Positions 17,693 through 26,326 of a stretch of 64,000 nt of DNA are shown here, piece by piece. The position numbers and the translations under genes were made by a program. The number at the start of each line of letters is the position of its first letter. Position 1 is the first letter of the stretch. Source of the DNA: Labilibacter sediminis (GTDB lineage: Bacteria > Bacteroidota > Bacteroidia > Bacteroidales > Marinilabiliaceae); NCBI RefSeq assembly GCF_005877885.1, contig NZ_VCHY01000004.1, positions 248,001 through 312,000 on the forward strand, given 5' to 3'. Below the pieces are notes generated by a model that was not told the origin of the DNA, ran no database searches, and saw nothing but the letters and a program-made list of their open reading frames with translations.

Positions 17693-19330
17693 ATGGAGAG
17701 TAAGTTAAAAGAGGAGATAATTGGCAGATTAAGAGTTGAGCTTGAGCATTTAAAGATGCAGAATAATGACCTGGAATTTGATCGGGTTTTTTCATTGCTT
17801 CAACAATTAGAACCTAAAGAAACAGAAAGAGCACCATCGTATGGTTCTGAAGTTCTTGATCCTTCATATGGCTTTGAACAGTTCAACCAGTTATTAAAAA
17901 CAGTATTAGATTCAATTCCGGAGGCCGTATTTTGGAAAGATGCCAACTTTAAATTTAAGTATGGGAATAAAAAGTTTTTACAGGTTATTGGTTATAATTC
18001 GTTAGTAGATATAAAAGGAAAAACGGATTATGATTTAAATTGGCCACAAAAGCAATGTGATCATTTTAGAGCTGATGACGTGCATATTATAAAAAGTAAA
18101 AAGCCCAAAACCGGAATTTTAGAGCAGCTCACAAAGGCAGACGGATCAACCATTTGGCTTAGAACCAATAAGGCGCCAATCATTAGTATTGGTGGTGAAG
18201 TTGAAGGTATCATTGGATTTATTCAGGATGTAACCGAGAGTAGAGCTACCAAGCAGGCATTAAAGCATAGTGAAGCCAGACTTAAAAGTTATTTTAACAA
18301 TGCAACAGACGGAATCGTTGTATTAAATGATAATTTCGATATATGCGAAGCTAATGAAGCAACAGAGCGTATAACAGGAATGCAAAATAGTCAGCTGCTC
18401 AATAGTACTTTATTTGACCTTTTAAGTATGGATGAGTATATGCAGGGATTTGAAGCGGCATGTCGTACAATGGATGTTGATCCGGTTTCCTGGGAAGGAT
18501 CGGTTGTAGCACCGGATGGGCATCTTAAATTTGTAAAACTAGATGTTATTAAAATCGAAATAGACCATTATATATGCTTTATTAAGGATATTTCAGAATT
18601 AAAGATGGCAGTGAAAAAGGCTGAGGAAAGTAACCGTTTAAAGACAGCATTTTTACAAAATATTAGTCATGAAATTAGAACTCCTTTAAATGCTATTATT
18701 GGTTTTTCCAATGTTTTAATGAGAGGGATGTATGATTCAGAAGAAGATGCCAATCATTATAAACAAATCATTCATTCAAATTCAAATTATCTTTTGGGTT
18801 TGATTAACAGCGTTATTGATTTAAGTAAGATTGAAAGTGGTCAAACCAATTTAAATCCACAGCCTGTAAAAGTGGTGCCCTTTATTGCTAATGAGGTTTT
18901 ACCACTCATTGAGTCAGAGCGTATTCGTTTAAAACGTGATGAGGTAAAGATACTGTTCGATACCGATGGTGTGGATACCAATGTTGAGATGATTGTAGAT
19001 AACCAAAGGTTAAAGCAGATAATTATTAACCTAATGCAAAACTCATTAAAGTTTACCGAAAAAGGATCAGTGAAGTTACGAATAGAGGTTATTCTTAAAA
19101 CCATGCGATTTACGGTTATTGATACAGGAATAGGAATTCCTAAGGAGCAAGTCAACAGGGTTTTTCATCGTTTTTATAAGGTTCAGGATTCTTCTAAAAT
19201 TAGTCAGGGTTCGGGTTTAGGTTTGGCCATTGTAAAAAAACTTTTACGGGTGATGAAAGGTTTTGTGGAAGTAGATTCAGAGTTAGGAAAGGGAACCGTT
19301 TTTACCGTTGAACTACCCATGGGTAATTAG
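17693..19330 (+). CDS. Soluble PAS-PAS sensor histidine kinase
   Basis: A 545-residue cytoplasmic kinase without membrane segments. A charged helical N-terminus (1-60) precedes a first PAS domain (about 65-185: LDSIPEAVFWKDANFKFKYGN, with PAC segment TIWLRTNKAPI... GIIGFIQDVTE). A second PAS follows (about 195-300: YFNNATDGIVVLNDNFDICEAN). The kinase core starts at about 310 with LQNISHEIRTPLN (His326), N-box NLMQNSLKF, G1 DTGIGIP and G2 GSGLGLAIVKK. It has no receiver domain and no adjacent response regulator. The first PAS (WKD...YGN) is of a type that often binds a small ligand; which one is unknown. It converges on the SDR gene. Confidence 0.92.
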   Translation: MESKLKEEIIGRLRVELEHLKMQNNDLEFDRVFSLLQQLEPKETERAPSYGSEVLDPSYGFEQFNQLLKTVLDSIPEAVFWKDANFKFKYGNKKFLQVIGYNSLVDIKGKTDYDLNWPQKQCDHFRADDVHIIKSKKPKTGILEQLTKADGSTIWLRTNKAPIISIGGEVEGIIGFIQDVTESRATKQALKHSEARLKSYFNNATDGIVVLNDNFDICEANEATERITGMQNSQLLNSTLFDLLSMDEYMQGFEAACRTMDVDPVSWEGSVVAPDGHLKFVKLDVIKIEIDHYICFIKDISELKMAVKKAEESNRLKTAFLQNISHEIRTPLNAIIGFSNVLMRGMYDSEEDANHYKQIIHSNSNYLLGLINSVIDLSKIESGQTNLNPQPVKVVPFIANEVLPLIESERIRLKRDEVKILFDTDGVDTNVEMIVDNQRLKQIIINLMQNSLKFTEKGSVKLRIEVILKTMRFTVIDTGIGIPKEQVNRVFHRFYKVQDSSKISQGSGLGLAIVKKLLRVMKGFVEVDSELGKGTVFTVELPMGN

Positions 19331-19347
19331 AAATATTCATTAAAGAT

Positions 19348-19377
19348 CCTGTAAAGCATATATTAAAATTTTACAGG
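19348..19377. terminator. Hairpin between convergent genes
   Basis: CCTGTAAA (19348-19355) pairs with TTTACAGG (19370-19377) around an AT-rich loop. It overlaps the SDR stop codon and could end transcription from the PAS kinase side, although a distinct T-run is lacking. Confidence 0.4.
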
Positions 19378-20144
19378 GTGGATTTTACTGCGCCGCCTTC
19401 TATGGCATATACCTGACCATTTACAAATTCAGATAAAGGTGATAGTAACCATGTTGCCAAAGATCCTAAATGTTTCGGATTGCCAAGCGTTTTAGTAGGT
19501 TGATTTTGAATAAATGCATTCTTGGCATCTTCAAATCCAATGTTTTGTTCTTCACTTTTTTTACTTATTAACCGATCAATAGCCGGAGTATCGTGAGAGC
19601 CGGGTGCTATCAGGTTAAAAGTAATACCGGATCCGGCAAGTTCCTGAGACAGGGTTTTCATCAAACCAACAACAGATAATCTCAAAGAAGTGCTTAAAAC
19701 AAGGTTATCAATAGGTTGTTTTACCGATGAACTTTCAAGGAAAACAAATCTGCCATATTTTAAAGATTTAAAATGGGGAAGCAAACCCTGTATTAAAGTA
19801 ACTTTCCATTTTAAAAGATGGTTGTAAGCATTATCCCAGTCCGATAAATTCGTTTCTTCAAACTTCTTTGCAGGTGGTCCTCCTGAATTAATAAAAACAC
19901 CGGAAATATTTGCGGTTATAGATTGTTCTATGATTTGTTTGATGTTTTCAGTATTTGTTATGTCAGCAACAATAGGGATTAAACTGTCCGAATGTTGCTT
20001 AGCCATTTGTGTTAAGGATTGTTCTGTTCGGGCAATGCCAATTGCCTTAGCACCTTCGGCTATCAAATGTTCGGCTGTTGCTTTTCCAAGCCCACTGGTA
20101 ACACCACAAACTAAAAAAGTCTGGTTTTTTATATGTAAGTCCAT
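19371..20144 (-). CDS. SDR family oxidoreductase with atypical active site
   Basis: A 257-residue Rossmann protein. The cofactor loop reads GVTSGLGKATA (residues 14-24), not the usual TGxxxGIG with leading threonine. NSGG replaces NNAG (INSGGPP). The catalytic region reads FLESSSVKQPIDNLVLSTSLRLSVVGLMKTL: the serine is present, but the normal YxxxK is replaced by LSTSLRLS, so the tyrosine and lysine are missing. This agrees with the 'BKR-like' SDR subgroup known to lack a full catalytic tetrad. Such proteins may bind NAD(P) without standard dehydrogenase chemistry. The end shows the usual LIAPGSHDTP and GQVYAIEGG. Divergent from the outer-membrane protein gene at 20254. Confidence 0.85.
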   Translation of the reverse strand: MDLHIKNQTFLVCGVTSGLGKATAEHLIAEGAKAIGIARTEQSLTQMAKQHSDSLIPIVADITNTENIKQIIEQSITANISGVFINSGGPPAKKFEETNLSDWDNAYNHLLKWKVTLIQGLLPHFKSLKYGRFVFLESSSVKQPIDNLVLSTSLRLSVVGLMKTLSQELAGSGITFNLIAPGSHDTPAIDRLISKKSEEQNIGFEDAKNAFIQNQPTKTLGNPKHLGSLATWLLSPLSEFVNGQVYAIEGGAVKSTL

Positions 20145-20253
20145 GCGTAAGTGTTTTATTAAACTACAATTGTTGATTGTTTTGGTTCATGAGTATATTC
20201 TTTTTGTAAGGTTTTTACAGGGTAGTCGACTTATATTACAACAAACAATAAAT

Positions 20254-21126
20254 ATGAGAGTTGAATTATTTTTAATCCTTTTTTTTATTTATTCCGCAGG
20301 CTGTTATTCTCAGGGATGTAGTGATGCCGGAGTTTGTAGTATTCATCCCGGAGTTCAGGCAGAAGATTCAGAAGTAGATGTGGCATATATTTTCGCAAGT
20401 CAGACCATGGAGTTGGGGGAACAGCAGGTGCTATATTTTCATAGCACGGTAGGTTTCACCTTGCCGCTAAGCCCAAGGTTTAATACAACAGTATCCCTGC
20501 CTTTTCGAAATGCATATTTTAAGCAATCCTGGTATAGCTCCCTGAGCGATGTATTGGTTTTGTTATCAGCAGATCTGAACGAAAATATTATTCTTTCTGC
20601 CGGGAGTAAAATACCGGTTGGTGATGCTAATAATAAGGATGAAGAAGGTGATGTACTTCCTATGGCCTTACAGCCGGGATTGGGAACTTATGATGCTATT
20701 GTTTTGCTTCGTTACCAAAAGAATAAGTGGAATGTTGGTTTTGGTTATCAATATGTTTTTGGGCAAAATGAAAATACTTTTATAGCCAATGAGAAGTACC
20801 CTGAATTTGAAACAAGCTACAATTTAAATAGAGGAGATGATCTGATGCTGAGATATGACCGGATTTTTGATACGCCTAAAAATAAATGGCAAGCATCATT
20901 GATTAGTTCTTATCGTTTGGGTGGAGATAAAATTTATGGTAATAAAAAAGTGAAGGATTCTGAGGGTTTGTCTCTTAACCTGGCGATATCATTATTGAAG
21001 CCCCAAGAGCATCATCAATTGGAGTATATGTTGGCAGTTCCTTTGTTGGTCAGGGAAGCCAGAGTGGATGGTTTAACCCGATCTGCCATACTAAGTATAC
21101 GATGGAGCGGAGCCTTTAATCGTTGA
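20254..21126 (+). CDS. Predicted outer-membrane beta-barrel protein, CSDAGVC-type
   Basis: The start is taken at the ATG at 20254, giving a 290-residue protein with signal peptide MRVELFLILFFIYSAGCYSQ; longer upstream extensions would overlap the divergent SDR gene. The mature N-terminus begins GCSDAGVCSI, with two cysteines six residues apart that may form a disulfide. The rest alternates hydrophobic and polar residues with many aromatics (FHSTVGFTLPL, VGFGYQYVFGQ, MLRYDRIF, SAILSIRW), as in a barrel of about 12 strands. The last strand is followed by GAFNR rather than a terminal aromatic. I do not recognise a characterised family. A divergent SDR lies upstream and the DUF134/NifX-like pair downstream. 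Confidence 0.75.
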   Translation: MRVELFLILFFIYSAGCYSQGCSDAGVCSIHPGVQAEDSEVDVAYIFASQTMELGEQQVLYFHSTVGFTLPLSPRFNTTVSLPFRNAYFKQSWYSSLSDVLVLLSADLNENIILSAGSKIPVGDANNKDEEGDVLPMALQPGLGTYDAIVLLRYQKNKWNVGFGYQYVFGQNENTFIANEKYPEFETSYNLNRGDDLMLRYDRIFDTPKNKWQASLISSYRLGGDKIYGNKKVKDSEGLSLNLAISLLKPQEHHQLEYMLAVPLLVREARVDGLTRSAILSIRWSGAFNR

Positions 21127-21280
21127 TAATAATTCAAAGCAAACTTTGTATTGAGAAAAAAAAGAATCTTGCGGTAATTGCTTGTGTAAGTGTGGTTTGG
21201 GCTGAAGGTTGTTGCTTTTGTTGAATCAATAGATTTGGATTATAGTGGGCATATGCTTATTTTGGTGCCAAAAATATAGT

Positions 21281-21577
21281 ATGCCCAGAACCAAAAGATG
21301 TCGAAGAATAGGCCGATCGCCCAATGCTTTTATGTTTAAACCAGCTGGAATAAAAGCATGTAATCTTGAAGAAATTGTTTTAGAAGCAGACGAAATGGAA
21401 TCCATCAGGTTGGCTGATGAGCAAGGATTGTATCATGCAGATGCTGCGGAAAAAATGGGGGTTTCGCGTCAAACATTTGGAAGGATTATAGAAAAAGCAC
21501 GAAAGAAAATTGCCACAGCCCTGGTAAATGGCTGGGTTCTTCGCATTGAAGGTGAGCCTGTAGGTGAGGATGACTAG
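21281..21577 (+). CDS. DUF134 family DNA-binding-like protein
   Basis: A 98-residue protein starting MPRTKRCRRIG; this ATG is chosen over an upstream in-frame one at 21245 because DUF134 proteins begin with this sequence. The basic N-terminus is followed by FMFKPAG and LEADEMESIRLADEQGLYHADAAEKMGVSRQTFGRII, a sigma-70 region 4-like helix-turn-helix (residues about 45-75). DUF134 proteins are putative regulators commonly adjacent to genes of the NifX/NifB-type iron-molybdenum cofactor-binding fold, as here (next gene 151 bp downstream). Its target is probably this small locus. Confidence 0.9.
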   Translation: MPRTKRCRRIGRSPNAFMFKPAGIKACNLEEIVLEADEMESIRLADEQGLYHADAAEKMGVSRQTFGRIIEKARKKIATALVNGWVLRIEGEPVGEDD

Positions 21578-21728
21578 CATTATGCAAACATCGGTATCCT
21601 GCCAGAAAATTAATTATTAGGATTAACAAATTATAAAACAGAAACGACCCATGATAATTATTTCTCAAACAGAAGTATGATTAATTTGGCGAGTTCCATG
21701 TGGCAATAAAAAACAAAATATAAAGTAT

Positions 21729-22103
21729 ATGAAAAAAGTTGCATTACCCAGTAAAAAAGAGATGGTAGATAATCATTTTGGTCATTGCGAAAAGTTTATC
21801 ATCTATTCTTTATCAGATGAAAATGAAATTTTAGACAGTGCCTTTTTTAAGGGAGAAGAGGGGTGTGGTTGTAAGTCAAATTTAGCCTCAGATCTCAAGA
21901 GTGAAGGTGTTGAGATTTTGTTAGCCGGAGGTATTGGTCAGGGAGCCATTAATAAGTTAAAAACAGAAGGGATTGAGGTTTTTACCGGATATAAAGGTGA
22001 AACTAAAGCAGTGCTTGAGCAATGGTTAGGTGGTAATAAAGGAAATTATTCAGTTTGTCCACCACATGATTTTCATGGTGGTAATTGTCATGCACATCAT
22101 TAA
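21729..22103 (+). CDS. NifX/NifB-like dinitrogenase cofactor-fold protein
   Basis: A 124-residue protein of the 'dinitrogenase iron-molybdenum cofactor' fold. Landmarks: KKVALPSKKEMVDNHFGHCEKF (residues 2-23) and LLAGGIGQGAINKLKTEGIEVFTG (62-85), plus an unusual GCGCKS (45-50) and a cysteine/histidine-rich tail (CPPHDFHGG, then CHAHH) that could bind metal. No nif structural genes are nearby, so nitrogen fixation is not implied; stand-alone members are common in anaerobes and probably handle iron-sulfur or molybdenum species. It follows the DUF134 gene in the same direction. Confidence 0.88.
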   Translation: MKKVALPSKKEMVDNHFGHCEKFIIYSLSDENEILDSAFFKGEEGCGCKSNLASDLKSEGVEILLAGGIGQGAINKLKTEGIEVFTGYKGETKAVLEQWLGGNKGNYSVCPPHDFHGGNCHAHH

Positions 22104-22133
22104 GATCAAATAGTCGTGGTATCTAATTATAGG

Positions 22134-22143
22134 TATCGCGATA
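22134..22143. repeat. 10-bp palindrome between convergent genes
   Basis: TATCGCGATA, perfectly palindromic, lies between the NifX-like gene and nadD, both of which end here. GGTATC occurs twice just before it (22118-22123 and 22132-22137). No recognisable terminator is present in 22104-22190. Confidence 0.3.
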
Positions 22144-22190
22144 TATTGTTAGATAAAAGTAAGATGGTATAACTGTATGAATGTGACTTT

Positions 22191-22778
22191 TTATTGGTAC
22201 AGGTGATTTTGCTCAATATACTCATGAGCCTCCTTCGGAATTAAAAAACAATAATTCATACCATTTTTTAGCCCCTTACGTATGGATGTTGAATCAATAT
22301 TAAATACAGGGGCTTCAATAATTTTGGTATTGCCGGTAAGTTCTTCGGAATTAATAGGGTAGTTAGGCCGAGGGTATACCAAAACAGAAGTATGTTCCAG
22401 AATTTCAGCAATATTCTTCCACCTGTTTAGGTATAGCAAATTGTCTGATCCCATGATAATGGTAAAGTCTTTATCCTCATTTGCTTTTCTTAATTCCCTT
22501 AGCGTGTTGTAGGTATAGGAAGGAGTAGGTAAGTTAGTTTCTATATCTTCAACTTTAAATTTACAGTATCTTTGGGTGCTGAGCTCCAGCATTTTAATTC
22601 TGTGTCTGGCTTCTATTAAATCACTGGTTTGTTTAAAAGGATTTTGCGGACTAACAACAAACCATATTTCGTCTATATCGGAGTTTTCAACAATGTAATT
22701 AGCCAAAGCCAGGTGACCAACGTGCACCGGGTTAAATGAACCAAAAAATAATCCTATATTATTTGCCGAACTATGCAT
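22191..22778 (-). CDS. nadD: Nicotinate-nucleotide adenylyltransferase
   Basis: A 195-residue cytoplasmic enzyme that adenylates nicotinate mononucleotide in NAD synthesis. The nucleotidyltransferase signature is clear: GLFFGSFNPVHVGHLALA (His19-x-x-His22), WFVVSPQNPFK, IMGSDNLLYLNRWKN and the C-terminal IDSTSIRKGL, corresponding to the SxTxxR motif. Length is normal. It overlaps the upstream gmk by 8 bp and is the last gene of the yicC-gmk-nadD unit, an arrangement common in Bacteroidota. Confidence 0.96.
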   Translation of the reverse strand: MHSSANNIGLFFGSFNPVHVGHLALANYIVENSDIDEIWFVVSPQNPFKQTSDLIEARHRIKMLELSTQRYCKFKVEDIETNLPTPSYTYNTLRELRKANEDKDFTIIMGSDNLLYLNRWKNIAEILEHTSVLVYPRPNYPINSEELTGNTKIIEAPVFNIDSTSIRKGLKNGMNYCFLIPKEAHEYIEQNHLYQ

Positions 22779-23343
22779 TTAAAAAGTTGGTCAGTAAAGT
22801 TTCAGTTTCCTTAATGGCAGTGTTTAAATCGTTATTCACCACCACATGATCAAAATCTTTGGCGTATTTAAGTTCTTCTTCTGCTTTATTAAGTCTTTGT
22901 TGTATAATGTCTTCCGAATCTGTTGATCTTCCAATTAACCTGTTTTTAAGTTCCTCTATTGAAGGAGGTTTAATGAAAATGGCAATGGCTTTTTCGCCAT
23001 ACATTTTTTTAATATTTAAACCACCAACTACATCCACATCAAAAACAATGTTACATCCTTTATTTGTTATTCGTTCAACTTCGCTTTTAAGTGTACCATA
23101 AAATTTATCGGTGTATACTTCTTCCCACTCCAATAACTCATTGTTATTAATTCGGTTTTTAAATTCATCGGGACTTAAAAAGTAATAGTCTTCACCATGT
23201 TTTTCTTTTCCTCTGGGAGGTCTGGTGGTGGCAGAAATAGAAAACTCCATTTTAAAATTCTGCGTAAGCAAGTGTTTAACAATGGTTGTTTTTCCTGAGC
23301 CGGAAGGAGCTGAAAATATAATGAGTTTACCGTTTTGAGACAT
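22771..23343 (-). CDS. gmk: Guanylate kinase
   Basis: A 190-residue guanylate kinase (GMP + ATP to GDP + ADP, purine nucleotide metabolism). P-loop FSAPSGSGKTT (Lys18), GMP-binding region SISATTRPPRGKEKHGEDYYFLS, then FYGTLKSEVE, FDVDVVGGLNIKK and the lid-region RLIGRSTDSED are all intact. Length matches the family. The stop overlaps the nadD start by 8 bp, indicating translational coupling; yicC is 87 bp upstream. Confidence 0.97.
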   Translation of the reverse strand: MSQNGKLIIFSAPSGSGKTTIVKHLLTQNFKMEFSISATTRPPRGKEKHGEDYYFLSPDEFKNRINNNELLEWEEVYTDKFYGTLKSEVERITNKGCNIVFDVDVVGGLNIKKMYGEKAIAIFIKPPSIEELKNRLIGRSTDSEDIIQQRLNKAEEELKYAKDFDHVVVNNDLNTAIKETETLLTNFLNA

Positions 23344-23430
23344 GATTAAAAGACTTTAGCTATTAACCAATGGCTAATAGCTTATTTTTATTGAACTAAA
23401 ATGTTAAGGTAGTGAGAATTAAAAAAAATA

Positions 23431-24306
23431 TTAAAGAATATTCAGGTTTTGCTCTTTAATTTTTTCCAATTCATCTTTCATTTGAATAACAAGCTTTTGT
23501 ATTTCAGAGTGGTTGGCTTTAGATCCCATAGTATTTATTTCTCTTCCGATTTCCTGAGTAATAAAGCCTAATTTTTTTCCTACCATTTCTTCGTTAGCTG
23601 CAGTTTCAATAAAGTAATCCAGGTGATTTACAAGTCTTACTTTTTCTTCTGTTATATCGAATTTTTCGATATAATAAATCATCTCCTGCTCAAAGCGGTT
23701 TTCGTCAACATTAACCTTGTCTTTAAGTTCGTTAAGCTGATCCATTATTTTTTCCCTGACGCGCTCTGTTCTTTCTTTTTCAAAAGGTTCAACAAAGGCT
23801 AACAGCTCTCTGATATTTTGTATTCTGGCAATAATATCAAGTTGTAGAACTTTTCCTTCCTGCTCCCTAAACTCATCAAGTTTGTCAAGTGCATCTTTAA
23901 AAGTTTCCAATATTAACCCCCACTCTTCCTCGTCTAGTTCTGCCTGCTCAATTTTTACAGTATCAGGCAAAGGCATAATTGCTCTTAAAATATCTGTGTT
24001 TTCAGTTAAGCCAAGCTTGTCTGATATAGGTAAAATCTGATTGTAGTATGATTCGATGACCTGACTGTTAATAGAAGCATTTTTCTCTGCTCCTAAAAAA
24101 TCAATATAAAAACCAACATCTACTTTTCCCCGACCAAGTTTGTTGGCCAATTCATTTCTTAAAACCAAATCTTTTTCTCTGTAAATATTTGGTAAGCGCA
24201 TGTTTACATCAAGCTGCTTACTGTTTAAAGATTTAATTTCAATATTGATTTTCTTACCGGGAAGTTCGCATGTGGCTTTCCCAAAACCTGTCATCGATTT
24301 TATCAT
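23431..24306 (-). CDS. yicC: YicC family endoribonuclease
   Basis: A 291-residue protein. The ATG at 24304-24306 is chosen because family members start MIKSMTGFGKA; the frame extends three codons further to a TTG. Conserved features: SMTGFGKA, EIKSLNSKQLDVNMRLP near the N-terminus, the long helical DUF1732 part, and the C-terminal GKKLGFITQEIGREINTMGSKAN with LVIQMKDELEKIKEQNLNIL at the end. YicC proteins are RNases implicated in RNA decay in several bacteria. First gene of a leftward operon with gmk and nadD. Confidence 0.93.
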   Translation of the reverse strand: MIKSMTGFGKATCELPGKKINIEIKSLNSKQLDVNMRLPNIYREKDLVLRNELANKLGRGKVDVGFYIDFLGAEKNASINSQVIESYYNQILPISDKLGLTENTDILRAIMPLPDTVKIEQAELDEEEWGLILETFKDALDKLDEFREQEGKVLQLDIIARIQNIRELLAFVEPFEKERTERVREKIMDQLNELKDKVNVDENRFEQEMIYYIEKFDITEEKVRLVNHLDYFIETAANEEMVGKKLGFITQEIGREINTMGSKANHSEIQKLVIQMKDELEKIKEQNLNIL

Positions 24307-24594
24307 GATAGTCAATTACAATTTTTCGAGCACAAAGTTAATCTTTTAAACGGAATCTAAGAATTTGTTTACGTTTAAGAAGGATTGTTTATTAAACAGT
24401 TTATAAAGTTGTGTGGTGCTTTATGTTTTTGAAATAAAAAATAAAAAAATAATTAGGTGTTAATGTCCTGTAAAAATAAAGGATAGCGTTATGTTGGTGA
24501 TATTTGTGTTTAATTATATATAAAAAAGAGTGAACAAAATCAAATAGTAAATTGTTTAATAATTAAAATTAAACTTTAAACAAAGTTTTTTTAA

Positions 24595-24647
24595 GGATAG
24601 CATATAGAGGTCAATAAATTTTGCGCGCGTGTCTTAGAGTGCTATCC
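24595..24647 (+). promoter_or_regulatory. Inverted repeat in FAS1 gene leader
   Basis: GGATAGCA (24595-24602) and TGCTATCC (24640-24647) are perfect 8-bp inverted arms 37 bp apart, just upstream of the FAS1 lipoprotein gene. Between them TAAATTTTG (24615-24623) is a near -7 element. The arrangement could be a bipartite operator or a leader hairpin. The rest of the 24307-24680 spacer is AT-rich with no gene. Confidence 0.4.
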
Positions 24648-24680
24648 CTTTTTAGTCATTAACATTAAATACTTAAGAAG

Positions 24681-26051
24681 ATGAAAACTCAAAAAACAAA
24701 TTGGTATCTGGCAATATTGGCATTTCTTGTAATTAGTATTTCTTTATCGTCATGTGAAGAGGATGATGATAACACAATGGATAACGATAACAATAATAAA
24801 ACAGAAACAAATACCATTGTAGATATTGCTGTTTCAGATGACTCTTTTTCTATTTTAGTACAGGCACTCACAAAAGCAAACCTGGTTTCAGCTTTAAACG
24901 GATCCACTGATTATACTGTATTTGCTCCAACAGATGACGCATTTGCCACGTTATTAAATGATTTAGGGGCCACTTCCCTGGATGATATTCAGGAGGATGT
25001 GCTTAAAAGTATTTTATTATATCATGTTGTGGCAGGAAGCAATACTTCAGGAAGTCTGTCAACGGGATATTACTCATCTATTAGTCCTAAAGAAATGGGA
25101 TATAATTATTCCTTATATTTTTCAAAAGAGGATTTAATGATAAACGGTATGGTAAAAGTAACACAGGCTGATATTATGGCAGATAATGGTGTTATTCATG
25201 TGGTGGATAAGGTTATTTTACCGGCTTCCATTACCGATCATGCTATTGCCAATGCAGGTTTATCTGACTTAACAGCAGCTATAGTAAAAGCGGAGTTAGC
25301 AACAGCATTGGATGATGACAACAATAACTTTACCGTATTTGCACCTACAAATGATGCCTTTGCAACATTATTTTCTGACTTAAACGTTACCCTTGATGAT
25401 TTATCGAAGGAAGCTTTAATACCGATTTTATTGTACCATGTGGTAAATGCATTTGTTCCGGCCGCTAATATAACATCGGGTTATGTAAATACCTTGAGTA
25501 TGGGGCAGGATAATTATTTAAGTGTAAATGTAAATATAAATGCATCGTCAGAAGGAGTTTGGTTAAATTCAGGAGCACAGGTTATACTGACAAATGTTGT
25601 GGCCACCAATGGAATTATTCATGTGATAGATAATGTTATTTTGCCCAATTCAGTTGTAGATATTGCCATTAATAACAGTAATTTCTCAATTTTAGTAGAG
25701 GCTGTGGTTAAGGCCGAATTGGCAGAAACATTATCAGGAGCAGGTCCATTTACCGTTTTTGCACCTACCAATGATGCTTTTAGTGCATTGTTTGCTGCTT
25801 TAAATGTATCAGGGATTGCTGATTTGGATAAACAAACACTTACACCAATTCTTTTGGCTCATGTGGTCGATGGTAATGTGCGCTCAACAGATTTATCTAA
25901 CGGAACTGTTCCAACTTTAAATGATGGTAAATCGCTGTCAATAGATATTTCAGATGGTGTTTATATTGATACCGATAGTCGGGTTATTCTGGCTGATGTA
26001 CAAGGTACAAACGGTGTGGTTCATGCCATAGATAAGGTTATTGTACCTTAA
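24681..26051 (+). CDS. Triple fasciclin (FAS1) domain lipoprotein
   Basis: A 456-residue lipoprotein. Signal peptide to Cys25 (SISLSSC), an acidic asparagine-rich linker (about 26-45), then three FAS1 domains of about 135 residues (roughly 46-180, 183-318, 320-456). Each carries the H1 block (FTVFAPTNDAFATL or close variants) and the H2 block (NGVIHVVDKVILP, NGIIHVIDNVILP, NGVVHAIDKVIVP). FAS1 domains mediate adhesion in many organisms and the protein is probably surface or periplasmic. It stands alone between yicC and the MerR gene and is followed by a large hairpin. Confidence 0.92.
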   Translation: MKTQKTNWYLAILAFLVISISLSSCEEDDDNTMDNDNNNKTETNTIVDIAVSDDSFSILVQALTKANLVSALNGSTDYTVFAPTDDAFATLLNDLGATSLDDIQEDVLKSILLYHVVAGSNTSGSLSTGYYSSISPKEMGYNYSLYFSKEDLMINGMVKVTQADIMADNGVIHVVDKVILPASITDHAIANAGLSDLTAAIVKAELATALDDDNNNFTVFAPTNDAFATLFSDLNVTLDDLSKEALIPILLYHVVNAFVPAANITSGYVNTLSMGQDNYLSVNVNINASSEGVWLNSGAQVILTNVVATNGIIHVIDNVILPNSVVDIAINNSNFSILVEAVVKAELAETLSGAGPFTVFAPTNDAFSALFAALNVSGIADLDKQTLTPILLAHVVDGNVRSTDLSNGTVPTLNDGKSLSIDISDGVYIDTDSRVILADVQGTNGVVHAIDKVIVP

Positions 26052-26099
26052 TTTATTTAGCAATCAGGTTAAATATTATTTAAAGAACAGGCAATCACA

Positions 26100-26160
26100 A
26101 AGGCCTTATTAAACAAACAATACTCAATCATTATACTGAATAGCTGTTTAATAAGGCCTT
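26100..26160 (+). terminator. Long perfect hairpin after FAS1 gene
   Basis: AAGGCCTTATTAAACA (26100-26115) and TGTTTAATAAGGCCTT (26145-26160) are perfectly complementary over 16 bp with a 29-nt loop. There is no clear T-run, so it may be an mRNA-stabilising hairpin rather than a classic terminator. Each arm contains the palindrome AAGGCCTT. Confidence 0.55.
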
Positions 26161-26326
26161 CATTTAAAATTGACTGGTATTTTCAAAATTTGTTTTGCTA
26201 AATATTCTTTTAAATTTGATGAACAAAATTCGTTTATGAACCGTTTAAAGTATTGAGTTTGGTTTAAGCAGTTTTGTTTATGATACGTTAAGAAAAACTT
26301 GCTTCATTATTATAATAAGAAATAAA

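Noticed and set aside
21729-22103. Evidence for nitrogen fixation
   Set aside because: The NifX-like fold is widespread outside nitrogenase clusters and no nifHDK-type gene is present.
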